Shown here: positions 1-8,526 of the stretch, in pieces
Layout: every line of letters starts with the position of its first letter
How positions within the stretch are numbered: the stretch's first letter is position 1
From: Streptomyces mesophilus
GTDB lineage: Bacteria > Actinomycetota > Actinomycetes > Streptomycetales > Streptomycetaceae
Reading direction: 5' to 3'
Assembly: GCF_011044995.1 (NCBI RefSeq)
Contig: NZ_JAAKZW010000077.1
Span: forward strand, 1 to 32,361
Length of the DNA stretch: 32,361 nucleotides
Notes under the pieces: model-generated
The model's input: the letters and a program-made list of their open reading frames with translations, nothing else
Told to the model about the DNA's origin: nothing
Database searches by the model: none
Position numbers and translations under genes: made by a program

Positions 1-1900
1 GCTGCTCGGCGTGCACGATCTCCAGCACGTCCTCGAGGGTGAGCGGCTCGAAGTACAGGCGGTCGGAGGTGTCGTAGTCGGTGGAGACGGTCTCCGGGTT
101 GCAGTTGACCATCACCGTCTCGTAGCCCGCATCGCTGAGCGCGAACGAGGCATGCACACAGGAGTAGTCGAACTCGATACCCTGACCGATCCGGTTCGGA
201 CCCGAACCCAGGATGATCACCGCCGGCTTGGTACGCGGGGCGACCTCGCTCTCCTCGTCATACGAGGAGTAGAAGTACGGCGTCTTCGCAGCGAACTCGG
301 CCGCGCAGGTATCCACCGTCTTGTAGACCGGACGCAGATCGAGGGCGTATCGCACCTCCCGGACTATCTCTTCGCGCAGGCCACGGATCTCGGCGATCTG
401 CACGTCCGAGAAGCCATGCCTCTTCGCCTGGGCCAGCACCTCACGCGTCAGCTCCGGTGCCTCGGCCAGCTCGTCGGCGATCTCCTTGATGAGGAAGAGC
501 TGGTCCACGAACCAAGGGTCGATCTTCGTCGACGCGAAGATCTCCTCCTGCGTGGCACCGGCGCGGATCGCCTCCATGACAGTGTTGATCCGGCCGTCCG
601 TGGGACGGGCGGCCTCCGCCAACAGAGCGTTCTTGTCCCCGAGTTCACCGACGAACGTGAACTGGCTGCCCTTCTTCTCCAGGGAGCGCAGGGCCTTCTG
701 CAGCGCTTCGGTGAAGTTCCGGCCGATCGCCATCGCCTCGCCCACGGACTTCATGGTCGTGGTGAGGGTCGAGTCGGCGGAGGGGAACTTCTCGAACGCG
801 AACCGCGGAGCCTTGACCACGACGTAGTCGAGCGTCGGCTCGAAGGACGCCGGAGTCTTCTCGGTGATGTCGTTCGGGATCTCGTCCAGCGTGTAACCGA
901 CCGCCAGCTTCGCCGCGATCTTCGCGATCGGGAAACCGGTCGCCTTCGACGCCAGCGCGGACGACCGCGACACACGCGGGTTCATCTCGATCACAATCAC
1001 CCGGCCGTCGACCGGATCGATCGCGAACTGGATGTTGCAGCCACCCGTGTCGACACCCACCTCGCGGATGATCGCGATACCGACGTCCCGCAGCCGCTGA
1101 TACTCACGGTCGGTGAGCGTCATCGCCGGCGCGACGGTGATCGAGTCACCGGTGTGCACGCCCATCGGGTCGAAGTTCTCGATGGAGCAGACGACCACGA
1201 CGTTGTCGTTCTTGTCGCGCATCAACTCCAGCTCGTACTCCTTCCAACCGAGGATCGACTCCTCCAGGAGCACCTCAGTGGTCGGCGACAGCGTCAGACC
1301 CTGACCGGCGATCCGCCGCAACTCCTCCTCGTCATGCGCGAAACCGGAACCGGCACCACCCATCGTGAAGGACGGGCGCACGACGACGGGGTAGCCGCCA
1401 AGGGAGTCCACACCCGCGATGACCTCATCCATGGAGTGGCAGATGACCGAGCGGGCGGACTCGCCATGGCCGGTCTTGCGCCGGACCTCCTCCACGACCT
1501 CCTTGAACAGGTCGCGGTCCTCGCCCTTGTTGATGGCTTCGACGTTGGCGCCGATCAGCTCGACGCCGTACTTCTCCAACACCCCGTTGTTGTGGAGTGA
1601 GATGGCAGTGTTCAGGGCGGTCTGGCCGCCCAGCGTCGGGAGCAGTGCGTCGGGGCGCTCTTTCTCAATGATCTTTTCGACGAACTCCGGGGTGATCGGC
1701 TCGACATACGTGGCGTCGGCGATCTCCGGATCGGTCATGATCGTGGCCGGGTTCGAGTTGACCAGGATCACCCGCAGACCCTCGGCCTTCAGCACCCGGC
1801 AGGCCTGAGTCCCGGAATAGTCGAACTCCGCGGCCTGACCGATCACGATCGGGCCGGAGCCGATGACCAGGACGGACTGGATATCGGTGCGCTTAGGCAC
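1..1900 (-). CDS. carB: Carbamoyl-phosphate synthase large subunit, 3' end outside window
   Basis: The ATP-dependent large subunit makes carbamoyl phosphate from bicarbonate, glutamine-derived ammonia and two ATP, for pyrimidines and arginine. About 633 N-terminal residues are present; the family is about 1,100 long, and the missing C-terminal part lies beyond the left edge, so this is a window truncation and not a broken gene. The translation starts VPKRTDIQSVLVIGSGP, followed by GQAAEFDYSGTQA and, near residue 560, the second-half nucleotide motif GSGPNRIGQGIEFDY. I chose the GTG at 1898-1900 because PKRTD is the usual family start. That GTG overlaps the carA stop codon by 8 bp (GTGCCTAA), which implies translational coupling. 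Identity is seen directly and is secure. Whether pyrD/pyrF follow cannot be seen. Confidence 0.97.
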   Translation of the reverse strand, partial: MPKRTDIQSVLVIGSGPIVIGQAAEFDYSGTQACRVLKAEGLRVILVNSNPATIMTDPEIADATYVEPITPEFVEKIIEKERPDALLPTLGGQTALNTAISLHNNGVLEKYGVELIGANVEAINKGEDRDLFKEVVEEVRRKTGHGESARSVICHSMDEVIAGVDSLGGYPVVVRPSFTMGGAGSGFAHDEEELRRIAGQGLTLSPTTEVLLEESILGWKEYELELMRDKNDNVVVVCSIENFDPMGVHTGDSITVAPAMTLTDREYQRLRDVGIAIIREVGVDTGGCNIQFAIDPVDGRVIVIEMNPRVSRSSALASKATGFPIAKIAAKLAVGYTLDEIPNDITEKTPASFEPTLDYVVVKAPRFAFEKFPSADSTLTTTMKSVGEAMAIGRNFTEALQKALRSLEKKGSQFTFVGELGDKNALLAEAARPTDGRINTVMEAIRAGATQEEIFASTKIDPWFVDQLFLIKEIADELAEAPELTREVLAQAKRHGFSDVQIAEIRGLREEIVREVRYALDLRPVYKTVDTCAAEFAAKTPYFYSSYDEESEVAPRTKPAVIILGSGPNRIGQGIEFDYSCVHASFALSDAGYETVMVNCNPETVSTDYDTSDRLYFEPLTLEDVLEIVHAEQ

Positions 1901-3014
1901 GCTCGGCCTCCATCAGAGAAACAAAACGGTCGAACAGGTAGGCGGCGTCATGCGGACCCGCAGCCGCCTCAGGGTGGTACTGGACGGAGAACGCCGGCCG
2001 GTCGAGCAGCTGAAGCCCCTCCACCACCTGGTCGTTGAGACATACGTGGGAGACCTCGGCCCGCCCGAAGGGAGTCTCCGAGACACGGTCGAGCGGCGCG
2101 TCCACAGCAAACCCGTGGTTGTGCGCAGTGACCTCGACCTTCCCGGTCGTACGGTCCTGCACCGGCTGATTGATGCCACGATGCCCGTACTTGAGCTTGT
2201 ACGTACCGAAGCCGAGCGCGCGGCCCAGGATCTGGTTGCCGAAGCAGATGCCGAACAGGGGCGTCCTGCGCTCCAACACCGCCTGCATCACAGCAACCGG
2301 ACCATCAGCCGTAGCCGGATCACCCGGACCATTGGAGAAGAACACCCCGTCCGGGTTGACTGCGTACACATCCTCAACCGACGCGGTCGCCGGCAGCACA
2401 TGCACCTCGATACCCCGCTCAGCCATCCGATGCGGCGTCATCCCCTTGATGCCCAGGTCCACAGCCGCCACCGTGAACTTCTTCGTGCCGATCGCGGGGA
2501 CGACGTACGCCTCCTTCGTCGCCACCTCGGCCGACAGGTTCGCGCCCTTCATCTGCGGCGCCTCCTTCACCCGCGCCAGCAGCGCCGCATCATCCGCGAC
2601 CTTCTCGCCCGAGAAGATCCCGACCCGCATCGCACCCCGCTCCCGCAGATGCCGGGTCAGCGCCCGGGTGTCCACACCGGAGATCCCGACGACGCCCTGA
2701 CCCACCAACTCCTCGTCCAGCGAACGCCGAGAGCGCCAGTTCGACGGGCGGCGCGCAGGGTCACGTACGACATACCCCGCGACCCAGATCCGCGAGGACT
2801 CCGGATCCTCGTCATTGACACCGGTGTTGCCCACATGCGGAGCCGTCATCACCACGACCTGCCGGTGATACGAGGGATCGGTCAGGGTCTCCTGATAGCC
2901 GGTCATGCCGGTGGAGAACACCGCCTCACCGAAGGTCTCCCCCACGGCCCCGTAGGAACGGCCGCGGAAAACCCGCCCGTCCTCCAGGACGAGAACAGCA
3001 GTCGAACCGCTCAT
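1893..3014 (-). CDS. carA: Carbamoyl-phosphate synthase small (glutaminase) subunit
   Basis: The 373-residue amidotransferase subunit hydrolyses glutamine and passes ammonia to CarB. The N-terminal CPSase small-chain domain (about 5-140) contains GETFGEAVFSTGMTGYQET. The class I glutaminase domain (about 180-370) has the nucleophile C257 in FGICFGNQ and the H347/E349 pair in QYHPEA. The start is ATG at 3012-3014, one base after the azlD stop; an ATG 15 bp upstream lies inside azlD and has no better ribosome site. The region just before the start has only a weak purine stretch, so translation probably depends on coupling to azlD. In Streptomyces carA normally follows pyrR, pyrB, pyrC and a small membrane-protein gene. 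Here azlCD takes that place, suggesting a rearranged or second carAB locus. Confidence 0.97.
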   Translation of the reverse strand: MSGSTAVLVLEDGRVFRGRSYGAVGETFGEAVFSTGMTGYQETLTDPSYHRQVVVMTAPHVGNTGVNDEDPESSRIWVAGYVVRDPARRPSNWRSRRSLDEELVGQGVVGISGVDTRALTRHLRERGAMRVGIFSGEKVADDAALLARVKEAPQMKGANLSAEVATKEAYVVPAIGTKKFTVAAVDLGIKGMTPHRMAERGIEVHVLPATASVEDVYAVNPDGVFFSNGPGDPATADGPVAVMQAVLERRTPLFGICFGNQILGRALGFGTYKLKYGHRGINQPVQDRTTGKVEVTAHNHGFAVDAPLDRVSETPFGRAEVSHVCLNDQVVEGLQLLDRPAFSVQYHPEAAAGPHDAAYLFDRFVSLMEAERA

Positions 3015-3015
3015 C

Positions 3016-3354
3016 TCAGACCACCCCATTGACGAGCGTCATGTAGAGGGCCACGCCACCGCCGATGGAGAGCAGCGAGTTGTCCGTCTTCCAGTAGAGG
3101 ACGGCCGCGACGACCAGGGAGACGAGTGTCGGCAGCCCATAGGGATAGACGGTGACGTTCAGGTCCTTGATGGTGTAGGCCACCAGGAGAACCATCACGC
3201 CGGTCGGCATCTTCTCGCCTATGTACCGGAGATAGCCGTTCACTTGGCTGTCCGAGTCCGGCTTTCCGAGGACGAAGAAGGGGGCCACGCGCAAGGCGAT
3301 GGTCACCACGGAGATGACGGCGATGACGGCGAATGCGTGCAGGTCGGAAATCAT
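3016..3354 (-). CDS. azlD: AzlD-family small subunit of branched-chain amino acid exporter
   Basis: A 112-residue hydrophobic protein of the AzlD (PF05437) type, the small partner of AzlC in exporters of branched-chain amino acids and toxic analogues such as 4-azaleucine. About four membrane segments are visible, starting with FAVIAVISVVTIALRVAPFF, followed by the conserved YIGEKMPTGVMVLLVAY segment. The open frame extends far upstream, but the ATG at 3352-3354 overlaps the azlC stop as ATGA and gives the family's normal length. It ends one base before carA, so azlC-azlD-carA-carB look like one coupled unit. The exported substrate is not shown by the sequence. Next to a biosynthetic locus, export of an amino-acid-like product is an inference. 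Confidence 0.88.
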   Translation of the reverse strand: MISDLHAFAVIAVISVVTIALRVAPFFVLGKPDSDSQVNGYLRYIGEKMPTGVMVLLVAYTIKDLNVTVYPYGLPTLVSLVVAAVLYWKTDNSLLSIGGGVALYMTLVNGVV

Positions 3355-4079
3355 GCCTTCTTCTCCTTCTGGTACATCCAGCTGATGGCCACCATGTAGA
3401 GGAGCAGGCTCACGATCAGGAAGGACTCCTCGATCACGTACTGGTCCACGAAGTAGCCGATGACTCCGGCGCCCAGCGCGAGGAAGACCAGGCGGGCGCT
3501 GCGGCTGGTGCGCACCGCGTTGACCGCGAGGGTCAGGAACATGGTGGTGAGCGCGAACTCGAAGCCCTTGACGCTCTCCGGGATGACCTGGCCGATCAGC
3601 GCACCGAGCACGGCGCCGAGCACCCACCAGACGTGGCTGACGACTTGGAGGATCGTGATCTGGCGGCCGTTGAGATGCATTCCGGGGCCGGCCGAGGTGA
3701 TGCCGTAGGTCTCGTCGGTCAGGGCGAAGACGCCGTAGGTCTTCTGTGCTCTGCCGCGAAGGCGGTCGATCGGGAACGACAGTCCGTAGAAGATATGGCG
3801 GAAGTTCACGATCAGCGAGGTGAACGCGACCTGATAGAGCGGGAGTCCGGCCACCATGAATCCGACGGCGAGGAATTCGATGGAGCCCGCGTAGATCAGG
3901 AGCGTGGATATCGGAGCCCAGTACCAGGAGATTCCGCTCGCGGTGAGCAGCACTCCGAACGCCACCCCCAGCGGGATGTAGGCCATGGCCACGGGAATGG
4001 TGAGCCGGACGGCTTCCGACGTACCCGACTCGCTGTGTCGGTCGGCCGTCCGTTCTTGTGGGGGTGGCGTGGTGTGCAT
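3351..4079 (-). CDS. azlC: AzlC-family branched-chain amino acid permease, large subunit
   Basis: A 242-residue polytopic membrane protein of the AzlC (PF03591) family, which with AzlD forms a proton-coupled exporter of branched-chain amino acids and analogues. Visible family features are the first segment IPVAMAYIPLGVAFGVLLTA, the YAGSIEFLAVGFM motif, LIVNFRHIFYGLS and the region FALTDETYGI. The ATG at 4077-4079 is preferred over an in-frame ATG 57 bp upstream because AGGAG lies 6-7 bases before it and the upstream residues are not hydrophobic. The 69-bp gap to the upstream small gene contains only a short CCCGG-TCGG-CCGGG hairpin (4115-4128), so read-through from the carbamoyltransferase genes is plausible. 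Stop and azlD start overlap by four bases. Confidence 0.88.
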   Translation of the reverse strand: MHTTPPPQERTADRHSESGTSEAVRLTIPVAMAYIPLGVAFGVLLTASGISWYWAPISTLLIYAGSIEFLAVGFMVAGLPLYQVAFTSLIVNFRHIFYGLSFPIDRLRGRAQKTYGVFALTDETYGITSAGPGMHLNGRQITILQVVSHVWWVLGAVLGALIGQVIPESVKGFEFALTTMFLTLAVNAVRTSRSARLVFLALGAGVIGYFVDQYVIEESFLIVSLLLYMVAISWMYQKEKKA

Positions 4080-4148
4080 GCTGGCTCCTGCGTGACTCGT
4101 GATCGCGGTCGTGTCCCGGTCGGCCGGGGTGGGCACGGTAGTGGGAGG

Positions 4149-4295
4149 TCAGACGCCTCGGGGCGCGGGTGTCACCCAGTAAGACTCGGCCTTGGGATCC
4201 CAGCTGCGGGTGAGCGGGTCACGGGTGGCCCGGGCAAGGAGGCCGATCGGGGTGACGACCAGGTAGTAGACGACGGCCAGGAGTACGGCTCGCAT
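4149..4295 (-). CDS. 48-residue SxtJ-tail-like membrane peptide
   Basis: A 48-residue protein starting MRAVLLAVVYYLVVTPIGLL and ending in a charged, Pro-rich tail with DPLTRSWDPKAESYWV. It has one membrane segment (about 3-21). From memory, the pattern (YLVVTPIGLL, then R-DPL, then DP-A-SYW) matches the C-terminal end of SxtJ-family membrane proteins, which sit beside carbamoyltransferases in saxitoxin clusters and many other operons but are normally over 100 residues. This gene is therefore either a natural tail-only relative or a truncated one. ATG at 4293-4295 is chosen over the longer open frame, which runs back into the carbamoyltransferase gene; GAAGGGAA upstream is a fair ribosome site. 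It follows the carbamoyltransferase by 80 bp. Its role is unknown; a membrane anchor or adaptor for that enzyme is a guess. Confidence 0.72.
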   Translation of the reverse strand: MRAVLLAVVYYLVVTPIGLLARATRDPLTRSWDPKAESYWVTPAPRGV

Positions 4296-4319
4296 GGCTT
4301 TCAATTCCCTTCGGATATC

Positions 4320-4355
4320 GGTTGGTTGGGCCGGTTGGGTCGGTTGGGTCGGTTG
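4320..4355. repeat. Short tandem repeat of a 9-bp GGTTGGGTC unit
   Basis: The spacer between the carbamoyltransferase stop and the 48-residue gene contains about four copies of GGTTGGGTC or GGTTGGGCC. It is non-coding in the chosen gene models. No function is evident; slippage-prone spacer is the simplest reading. Confidence 0.7.
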
Positions 4356-4375
4356 AATGAGATGCGCAGCAGGGT

Positions 4376-6214
4376 TCAGTCGAGCGGGATCTCGTCGCGC
4401 CAGTCGGTCTCCTCCTGCCACTGCGGCTGGTCCTCCTTGCGCAGCAGGAAGTTGCCGACGGCCAGGAGATCGATGTTGGTCCGCATGAAGCACGCGTACG
4501 CCTCGGCGGGGCTGGCCACGATCGGCTCTCCCCGCACGTTGAAGGAGGTGTTGACCAGGACCGGGCAGCCGGTCTGCTCCTTGAACGCGGTGAGCAGGCG
4601 GTGGTACGGGGCGTTGCGCTCGGCGGTGACGGTCTGCACCCGGGCCGAGTGGTCGACGTGCGTGACCGCCGGGATCGTGGAGCGCTGCACCTTGAGCAGG
4701 TCGAGTCCGCTCGCGCCGCCGTCCCCGTCCTCGTGCTCGATCCGCTGGGCGGGCGAGACGCCGGTGACCACCAGCATGTACGGGCTCTCCTGGTGGAGTT
4801 CGAAGTAGTCCTTCGCGTCCTCGGCGAGCACCGAGGGCGCGAACGGACGGAACGACTCCCGGAACTTGATCTTGAGGTTCATCGTGGACTGCATCACCGG
4901 GTCACGCGGGTCACCGATGATCGAGCGGGCACCGAGCGCACGCGGCCCGAACTCCATCCGCCCCTGGAACCAGCCCGCGATCTTGCCCTGGCCCAGTTCG
5001 GCGGCCACCTCGCGGGCGAGTTCCTCCTGCGTCAGACGCGTATACGGGATGTTCTCGCCGTCCAGGTAGGCGGCGATCTCCTCGTCGTCGAACTCCGGGC
5101 CGAGCAGGGAGCCGGACATGCCGTCGGTCCCGTTGCCCAGGTGGGTGCGCCGCGCGCCGCGGTCCGAGGCGACGGCGAGCGCCGCTCCGAGCGCACCGCC
5201 GGCGTCACCGGCCGCGGGCTGGACCCACACCTCGTCGAAGATGCCGGCGTTGATGACCTTGCCGTTGGACACGCAGTTGAGCGCCACGCCGCCGGCCATG
5301 ACCAGGTGGCGTTCGCCGGTGATCTCGCGGGCGTGCTGCGCGAGCAGCAGCACCACGTCCTCGGTGACCTTCTGCACGGAGGCCGCGAGGTCGAACTCCC
5401 GCTCCGTGAGCGGGCTTTCGGGCAGCCGGCGGGGGCCGTCGAAGAGCTCCTCGAAGCCGCGGCCCGTCATGACCTGGCCGCGCAGGTACTCGAAGTACTT
5501 CATGTCGAGCCGGAAGGAGCCGTCGGACTTGACGTCGATGAGCTTCTCGCGGATCAGGTCGGCGTAGCGCGGCTTGCCGTAGGGCGCGAGGCCCATCAGC
5601 TTGTACTCGCCGGAGTCCACCTTGAAGCCGCAGAAGTACGTGAACGCCGAGTACAGCAGGCCGAGCGAGTGCGGGAAGCGGATCTCGGAGACCGCGTCCA
5701 GCTGCGTACCGCGACCGTGCCAGAGCGTGGTGGTGGCCCATTCGCCGACGCCGTCGATGCAGAGCACGGCGGCCGACTCGTACGGGCTGGGGTAGAAGGC
5801 CGAGGCGGCGTGCGTCTCGTGGTGGCGGCGCACGTGCAGCTCGGGGACGCGGCCGAGGCCCAGGTCCGCGAGCTCGCGGCGGACCACGTCGATGGTGTCG
5901 CGCTTCCACTTCAGCCACTCGGGCAGGGTGTCGCGGAAGGAGGCGAAGCCGGCCGGGGCAGCACCCGCGAAGGTGGTCTTGACGCGCTCGTACTTGAGTT
6001 TCGGGTCCTCGTAGTAGGCGACGGCGGACACGTCGTCGAGCGTGACGCCGGCCTCTTCGAGGCAGTACTTGATGGCGAGCGCGGGGAAGGCCGAGTCGTG
6101 CCGGATACGGCTGAAGCGCTCTTCCTGGGCCGCGGCCACGGGGACGCCGTCGGCCACCAGGGCGGCCGCGCTGTCGTGGTAGTAGGCGGACAGGCCAAGG
6201 ACCAGATCGGACAT
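4376..6214 (-). CDS. O-carbamoyltransferase, NodU/CmcH/TobZ family
   Basis: A 612-residue enzyme that, by family, activates carbamoyl phosphate with ATP to carbamoyl-adenylate and transfers the carbamoyl group to a hydroxyl on a small molecule. The N-terminal Kae1-like domain (about 4-350) carries LGLSAYYHDSAAALV with H13/D14, EERFSRIRHDSAFP, the metal-site motif HHETHA (H131-H135) and the nucleotide motif GGVALNCVSNGK. The C-terminal carbamoyltransferase domain (about 390-600) has GRMEFGPRALGARSI and LVNTSFNVRGEPI. Length is normal. AGGAG precedes the ATG at 6212-6214. It lies four genes upstream of carAB on the same strand, so a local supply of its substrate is plausible. The acceptor is unknown. 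Family call is secure; product class is not. Confidence 0.95.
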   Translation of the reverse strand: MSDLVLGLSAYYHDSAAALVADGVPVAAAQEERFSRIRHDSAFPALAIKYCLEEAGVTLDDVSAVAYYEDPKLKYERVKTTFAGAAPAGFASFRDTLPEWLKWKRDTIDVVRRELADLGLGRVPELHVRRHHETHAASAFYPSPYESAAVLCIDGVGEWATTTLWHGRGTQLDAVSEIRFPHSLGLLYSAFTYFCGFKVDSGEYKLMGLAPYGKPRYADLIREKLIDVKSDGSFRLDMKYFEYLRGQVMTGRGFEELFDGPRRLPESPLTEREFDLAASVQKVTEDVVLLLAQHAREITGERHLVMAGGVALNCVSNGKVINAGIFDEVWVQPAAGDAGGALGAALAVASDRGARRTHLGNGTDGMSGSLLGPEFDDEEIAAYLDGENIPYTRLTQEELAREVAAELGQGKIAGWFQGRMEFGPRALGARSIIGDPRDPVMQSTMNLKIKFRESFRPFAPSVLAEDAKDYFELHQESPYMLVVTGVSPAQRIEHEDGDGGASGLDLLKVQRSTIPAVTHVDHSARVQTVTAERNAPYHRLLTAFKEQTGCPVLVNTSFNVRGEPIVASPAEAYACFMRTNIDLLAVGNFLLRKEDQPQWQEETDWRDEIPLD

Positions 6215-6255
6215 GGGTGAACTCCTGGGTTGTGCAAGCTTTTCGGGAAAGGGGA

Positions 6256-6318
6256 GGCGGTCTCAGCGGCCCTTGACCGCGTCGCGGGGCGGTCTCAGCG
6301 GCCCTTGACCGCGTCGCG
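6256..6318. repeat. Tandem duplication of the HDO gene's 3' end (32-bp period)
   Basis: A 31-bp segment starting GGCGGTCTCAGCGGCCCTTG occurs at 6256-6286 and again, identically, at 6288-6318. The right-hand copy holds the last codons (DAVKGR) and the stop of the minus-strand HDO gene. The left-hand copy is a non-coding duplicate of the same codons and stop, lying 20-50 bp before the carbamoyltransferase start region in the direction of transcription. Confidence 0.93.
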
Positions 6319-8454
6319 CGCGGCCCGGCGTCCGGCCTGACGGGCGCGGAAGCCCGACGGCGGGTTGAGCGAGCGGTAGCCGGTGCGGACGCGCTGCCAT
6401 GCGGCGTCGAGTGCGCCGGCGCCCTGCGAGGCGGTGATCGAGGAGAGATAGGTGTCGATGGCGTCCGCGGCCCAGGCCGAGTGGCCGGTCGCGACGTTGT
6501 CCACGGTGTTGTGGATGTCGACGAAGCGGGTGCTGAATCCGTACTTCTTCAGGGCCAGGCGCGCCCTGCGGTAGGTGCCGCCCACGCCGGACAGCTCCAT
6601 CGCCAGGTTCAGGCCGAGCACCTCCGGCATGAAGGTCTGCGGGAAGCGGCCGATGCTGAGCCAGTACACCGGCAGCTCGAAGGAGCCGTCGCGGAAGCCG
6701 TCGTACGCGGCGAACGCGCGGGAGGCGGTCGGCGGCAGATCGAAGCCCATCTCGATCAGGACCTCGCGGTAGATGAGCGGGTGGTTCAGGTCCGCCTGGC
6801 CGTTGCCGAGCTCGTCCCAGTACGTGTCGAAGAGCGAGTGGCCGATCTCCGACGAGGCGTGCTCGTAATCGGTGAAGCCCTTGATCCAGGCGCCGTCGAT
6901 CAACGTGAGCGGGGCGAGCTGGACGGTGGAGTCGATGAGCTCGTCGCGGCTGGGCAGTTCCTGCTCGGCGCCCTGCTCGAAGGCCTCGCTGTGCTGGTCG
7001 TGCATGTCCACGAGCCAGGGGCGCAGACCCTGCGGGGTCCACTGTTCGGGCAGCGCCATGGAGGAGTCGTCGATGCCGTGGCGCGAGCGGCCGAGCCAGC
7101 CGTGCACGTACTCGCGGGCATAGGCGCGTACGGCGGGAGTGTCCGTGCGGTTGAGGAGCAGGTGGTAGGCCTCGCGGACGTCGGCGGGCGGTGTGCCGCC
7201 GTCCTCGGGACGCCAGGCGCTCAGGGCGAGCGGACGGGCGGGGGCGAGCGGGGCGCCGGCCTCGGGGGTGCCTTCGGCCGGTCCTGACAGGGAGCCGATC
7301 CAGCGGCGTACGACGCCGAGGTCCTCGGGCGAGAACACCCGGAACATCCGGCCCTTCTCCCCTACGAGCCCGGTCACCAGCATGCTCTGCCCGGGGGCGC
7401 CCGGGCGGACGAGACGGCTGCGGGACAGGGCCGCGAGCATGGGCCGCGGATCGGTCTGGCACTCCTTGAGCCAGTCCGACAACTGCCGCCCCTCCAGGGC
7501 GTAGTCGTGGTGGTAGACCGAGCCCTCGCGGGCCCGCAGGCGCATCAGCTCGGCCATCTCGAAGACCGGGTCGCAGGCCTCGGTGAGCTCGGTGTGCAGC
7601 CGCCCGCTCCACTCCCGCAGGGCGGCGAGCGCCCAGCGGAAACCGGTGCTGATCCGGGTCCTGGCCTCCTCACCGTCGCGGGCGATGACGGCCTCGACCG
7701 CGCTCTGCGCGAGGTCCGTTCCGGTGCGGCCCTCGCCCCGGGCGGTCGCCGGGTCGACGACGTCCCAGCGCGTGATGGTCGGCCGTTCTGCCCGTACGAG
7801 AGTGAGCGCGGGCAGCAGGCCCACGGACCGCAGACACAGGTCGGCGCCGAGGATCTCCGGCAGGAAGTCGTCGGGGCGGCGGCTCATCGCGAGCAGCAGG
7901 GCAGCCAGCCGGAAGTGGCCGTCGTCGATGCGCTGGTCCGCGGTCAGCCGGCGGGCGGGCACCGCGTTCTCGGAGATGTCGAGCTGCCGCAGGACCGGCA
8001 GATAGGCGTCGCCGCGCGAGGCACGCGGGGCGCCGACGCCCAGGTCGGCGGCGTACAGGGCGAGGACGGCGAGGACCGCGGGGTCGTCCCCGTTGCCGGG
8101 CGAGCTCAGCCACTGCAACCAGGCGCCGGACATCAGGGACAGCGGCGCGCAGGCCAGCGCGGTGCGCCGGACCAGGACCTCCCGGGTGTCCGGGGCGAGC
8201 CCTTCGCGCAGCTCCTGGTACTGCAGGGTCTCCGCCGCCGACCAGTCGGCGGCCCGCCGCCGCAGTGCGTCCAGTCCTCCGTCGGGATCCAGGGAGCCTT
8301 CGAGCTCGGTGCGTATCTCGGTCAGGAGCCGGCCCGCGGGAAGTGCGGCTTCGGGGTCGACCACCTTTCCGTAGACGGTGCGTGCTGCTTCGGCGGCGGT
8401 GGACGGTGTACGGGTGGCGCGGGACGGTGCTGCAGCGACGGTGGGCGCTGACAC
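6295..8454 (-). CDS. Two-domain haem-oxygenase-like diiron oxidase (HDO) family protein
   Basis: A 719-residue protein of the iron-containing redox enzyme group, whose members (UndA, SznF, FlcD) use a non-haem diiron site and O2. The C-terminal domain (about 440-670) shows candidate ligands E548 (DELGNG), H558 (LNHPL), E620 (LAMEL), H648, D652 and H658 (IHNTVDNVATGH); the last group is spaced differently from the usual HxxxDxxH. The N-terminal part repeats this domain at a constant offset of 411 residues: APLSLMSGAW (103) matches APLTLIDGAW (514), and FLPEILG (197) matches FMPEVLG (608). In that copy D137, R147 and R209 replace E548, H558 and E620, so it is probably a non-catalytic pseudodomain. 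Start is GTG at 8452-8454 with AAAGAGG upstream. Typical relatives are about 300-350 residues. Substrate is unknown. Confidence 0.82.
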   Translation of the reverse strand: MSAPTVAAAPSRATRTPSTAAEAARTVYGKVVDPEAALPAGRLLTEIRTELEGSLDPDGGLDALRRRAADWSAAETLQYQELREGLAPDTREVLVRRTALACAPLSLMSGAWLQWLSSPGNGDDPAVLAVLALYAADLGVGAPRASRGDAYLPVLRQLDISENAVPARRLTADQRIDDGHFRLAALLLAMSRRPDDFLPEILGADLCLRSVGLLPALTLVRAERPTITRWDVVDPATARGEGRTGTDLAQSAVEAVIARDGEEARTRISTGFRWALAALREWSGRLHTELTEACDPVFEMAELMRLRAREGSVYHHDYALEGRQLSDWLKECQTDPRPMLAALSRSRLVRPGAPGQSMLVTGLVGEKGRMFRVFSPEDLGVVRRWIGSLSGPAEGTPEAGAPLAPARPLALSAWRPEDGGTPPADVREAYHLLLNRTDTPAVRAYAREYVHGWLGRSRHGIDDSSMALPEQWTPQGLRPWLVDMHDQHSEAFEQGAEQELPSRDELIDSTVQLAPLTLIDGAWIKGFTDYEHASSEIGHSLFDTYWDELGNGQADLNHPLIYREVLIEMGFDLPPTASRAFAAYDGFRDGSFELPVYWLSIGRFPQTFMPEVLGLNLAMELSGVGGTYRRARLALKKYGFSTRFVDIHNTVDNVATGHSAWAADAIDTYLSSITASQGAGALDAAWQRVRTGYRSLNPPSGFRARQAGRRAARDAVKGR

Positions 8455-8526
8455 TTCAAGCCTCTTTCCGGTTCTCCAGCGGGGGACGGGCGCTGGTGGT
8501 GGATGGGGACGGGGAGCGGGGTCCGC

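Noticed and set aside
11..1600. 529-codon plus-strand frame at the left edge
   Set aside because: Antisense shadow of carB, whose ATP-grasp motifs are read on the minus strand.
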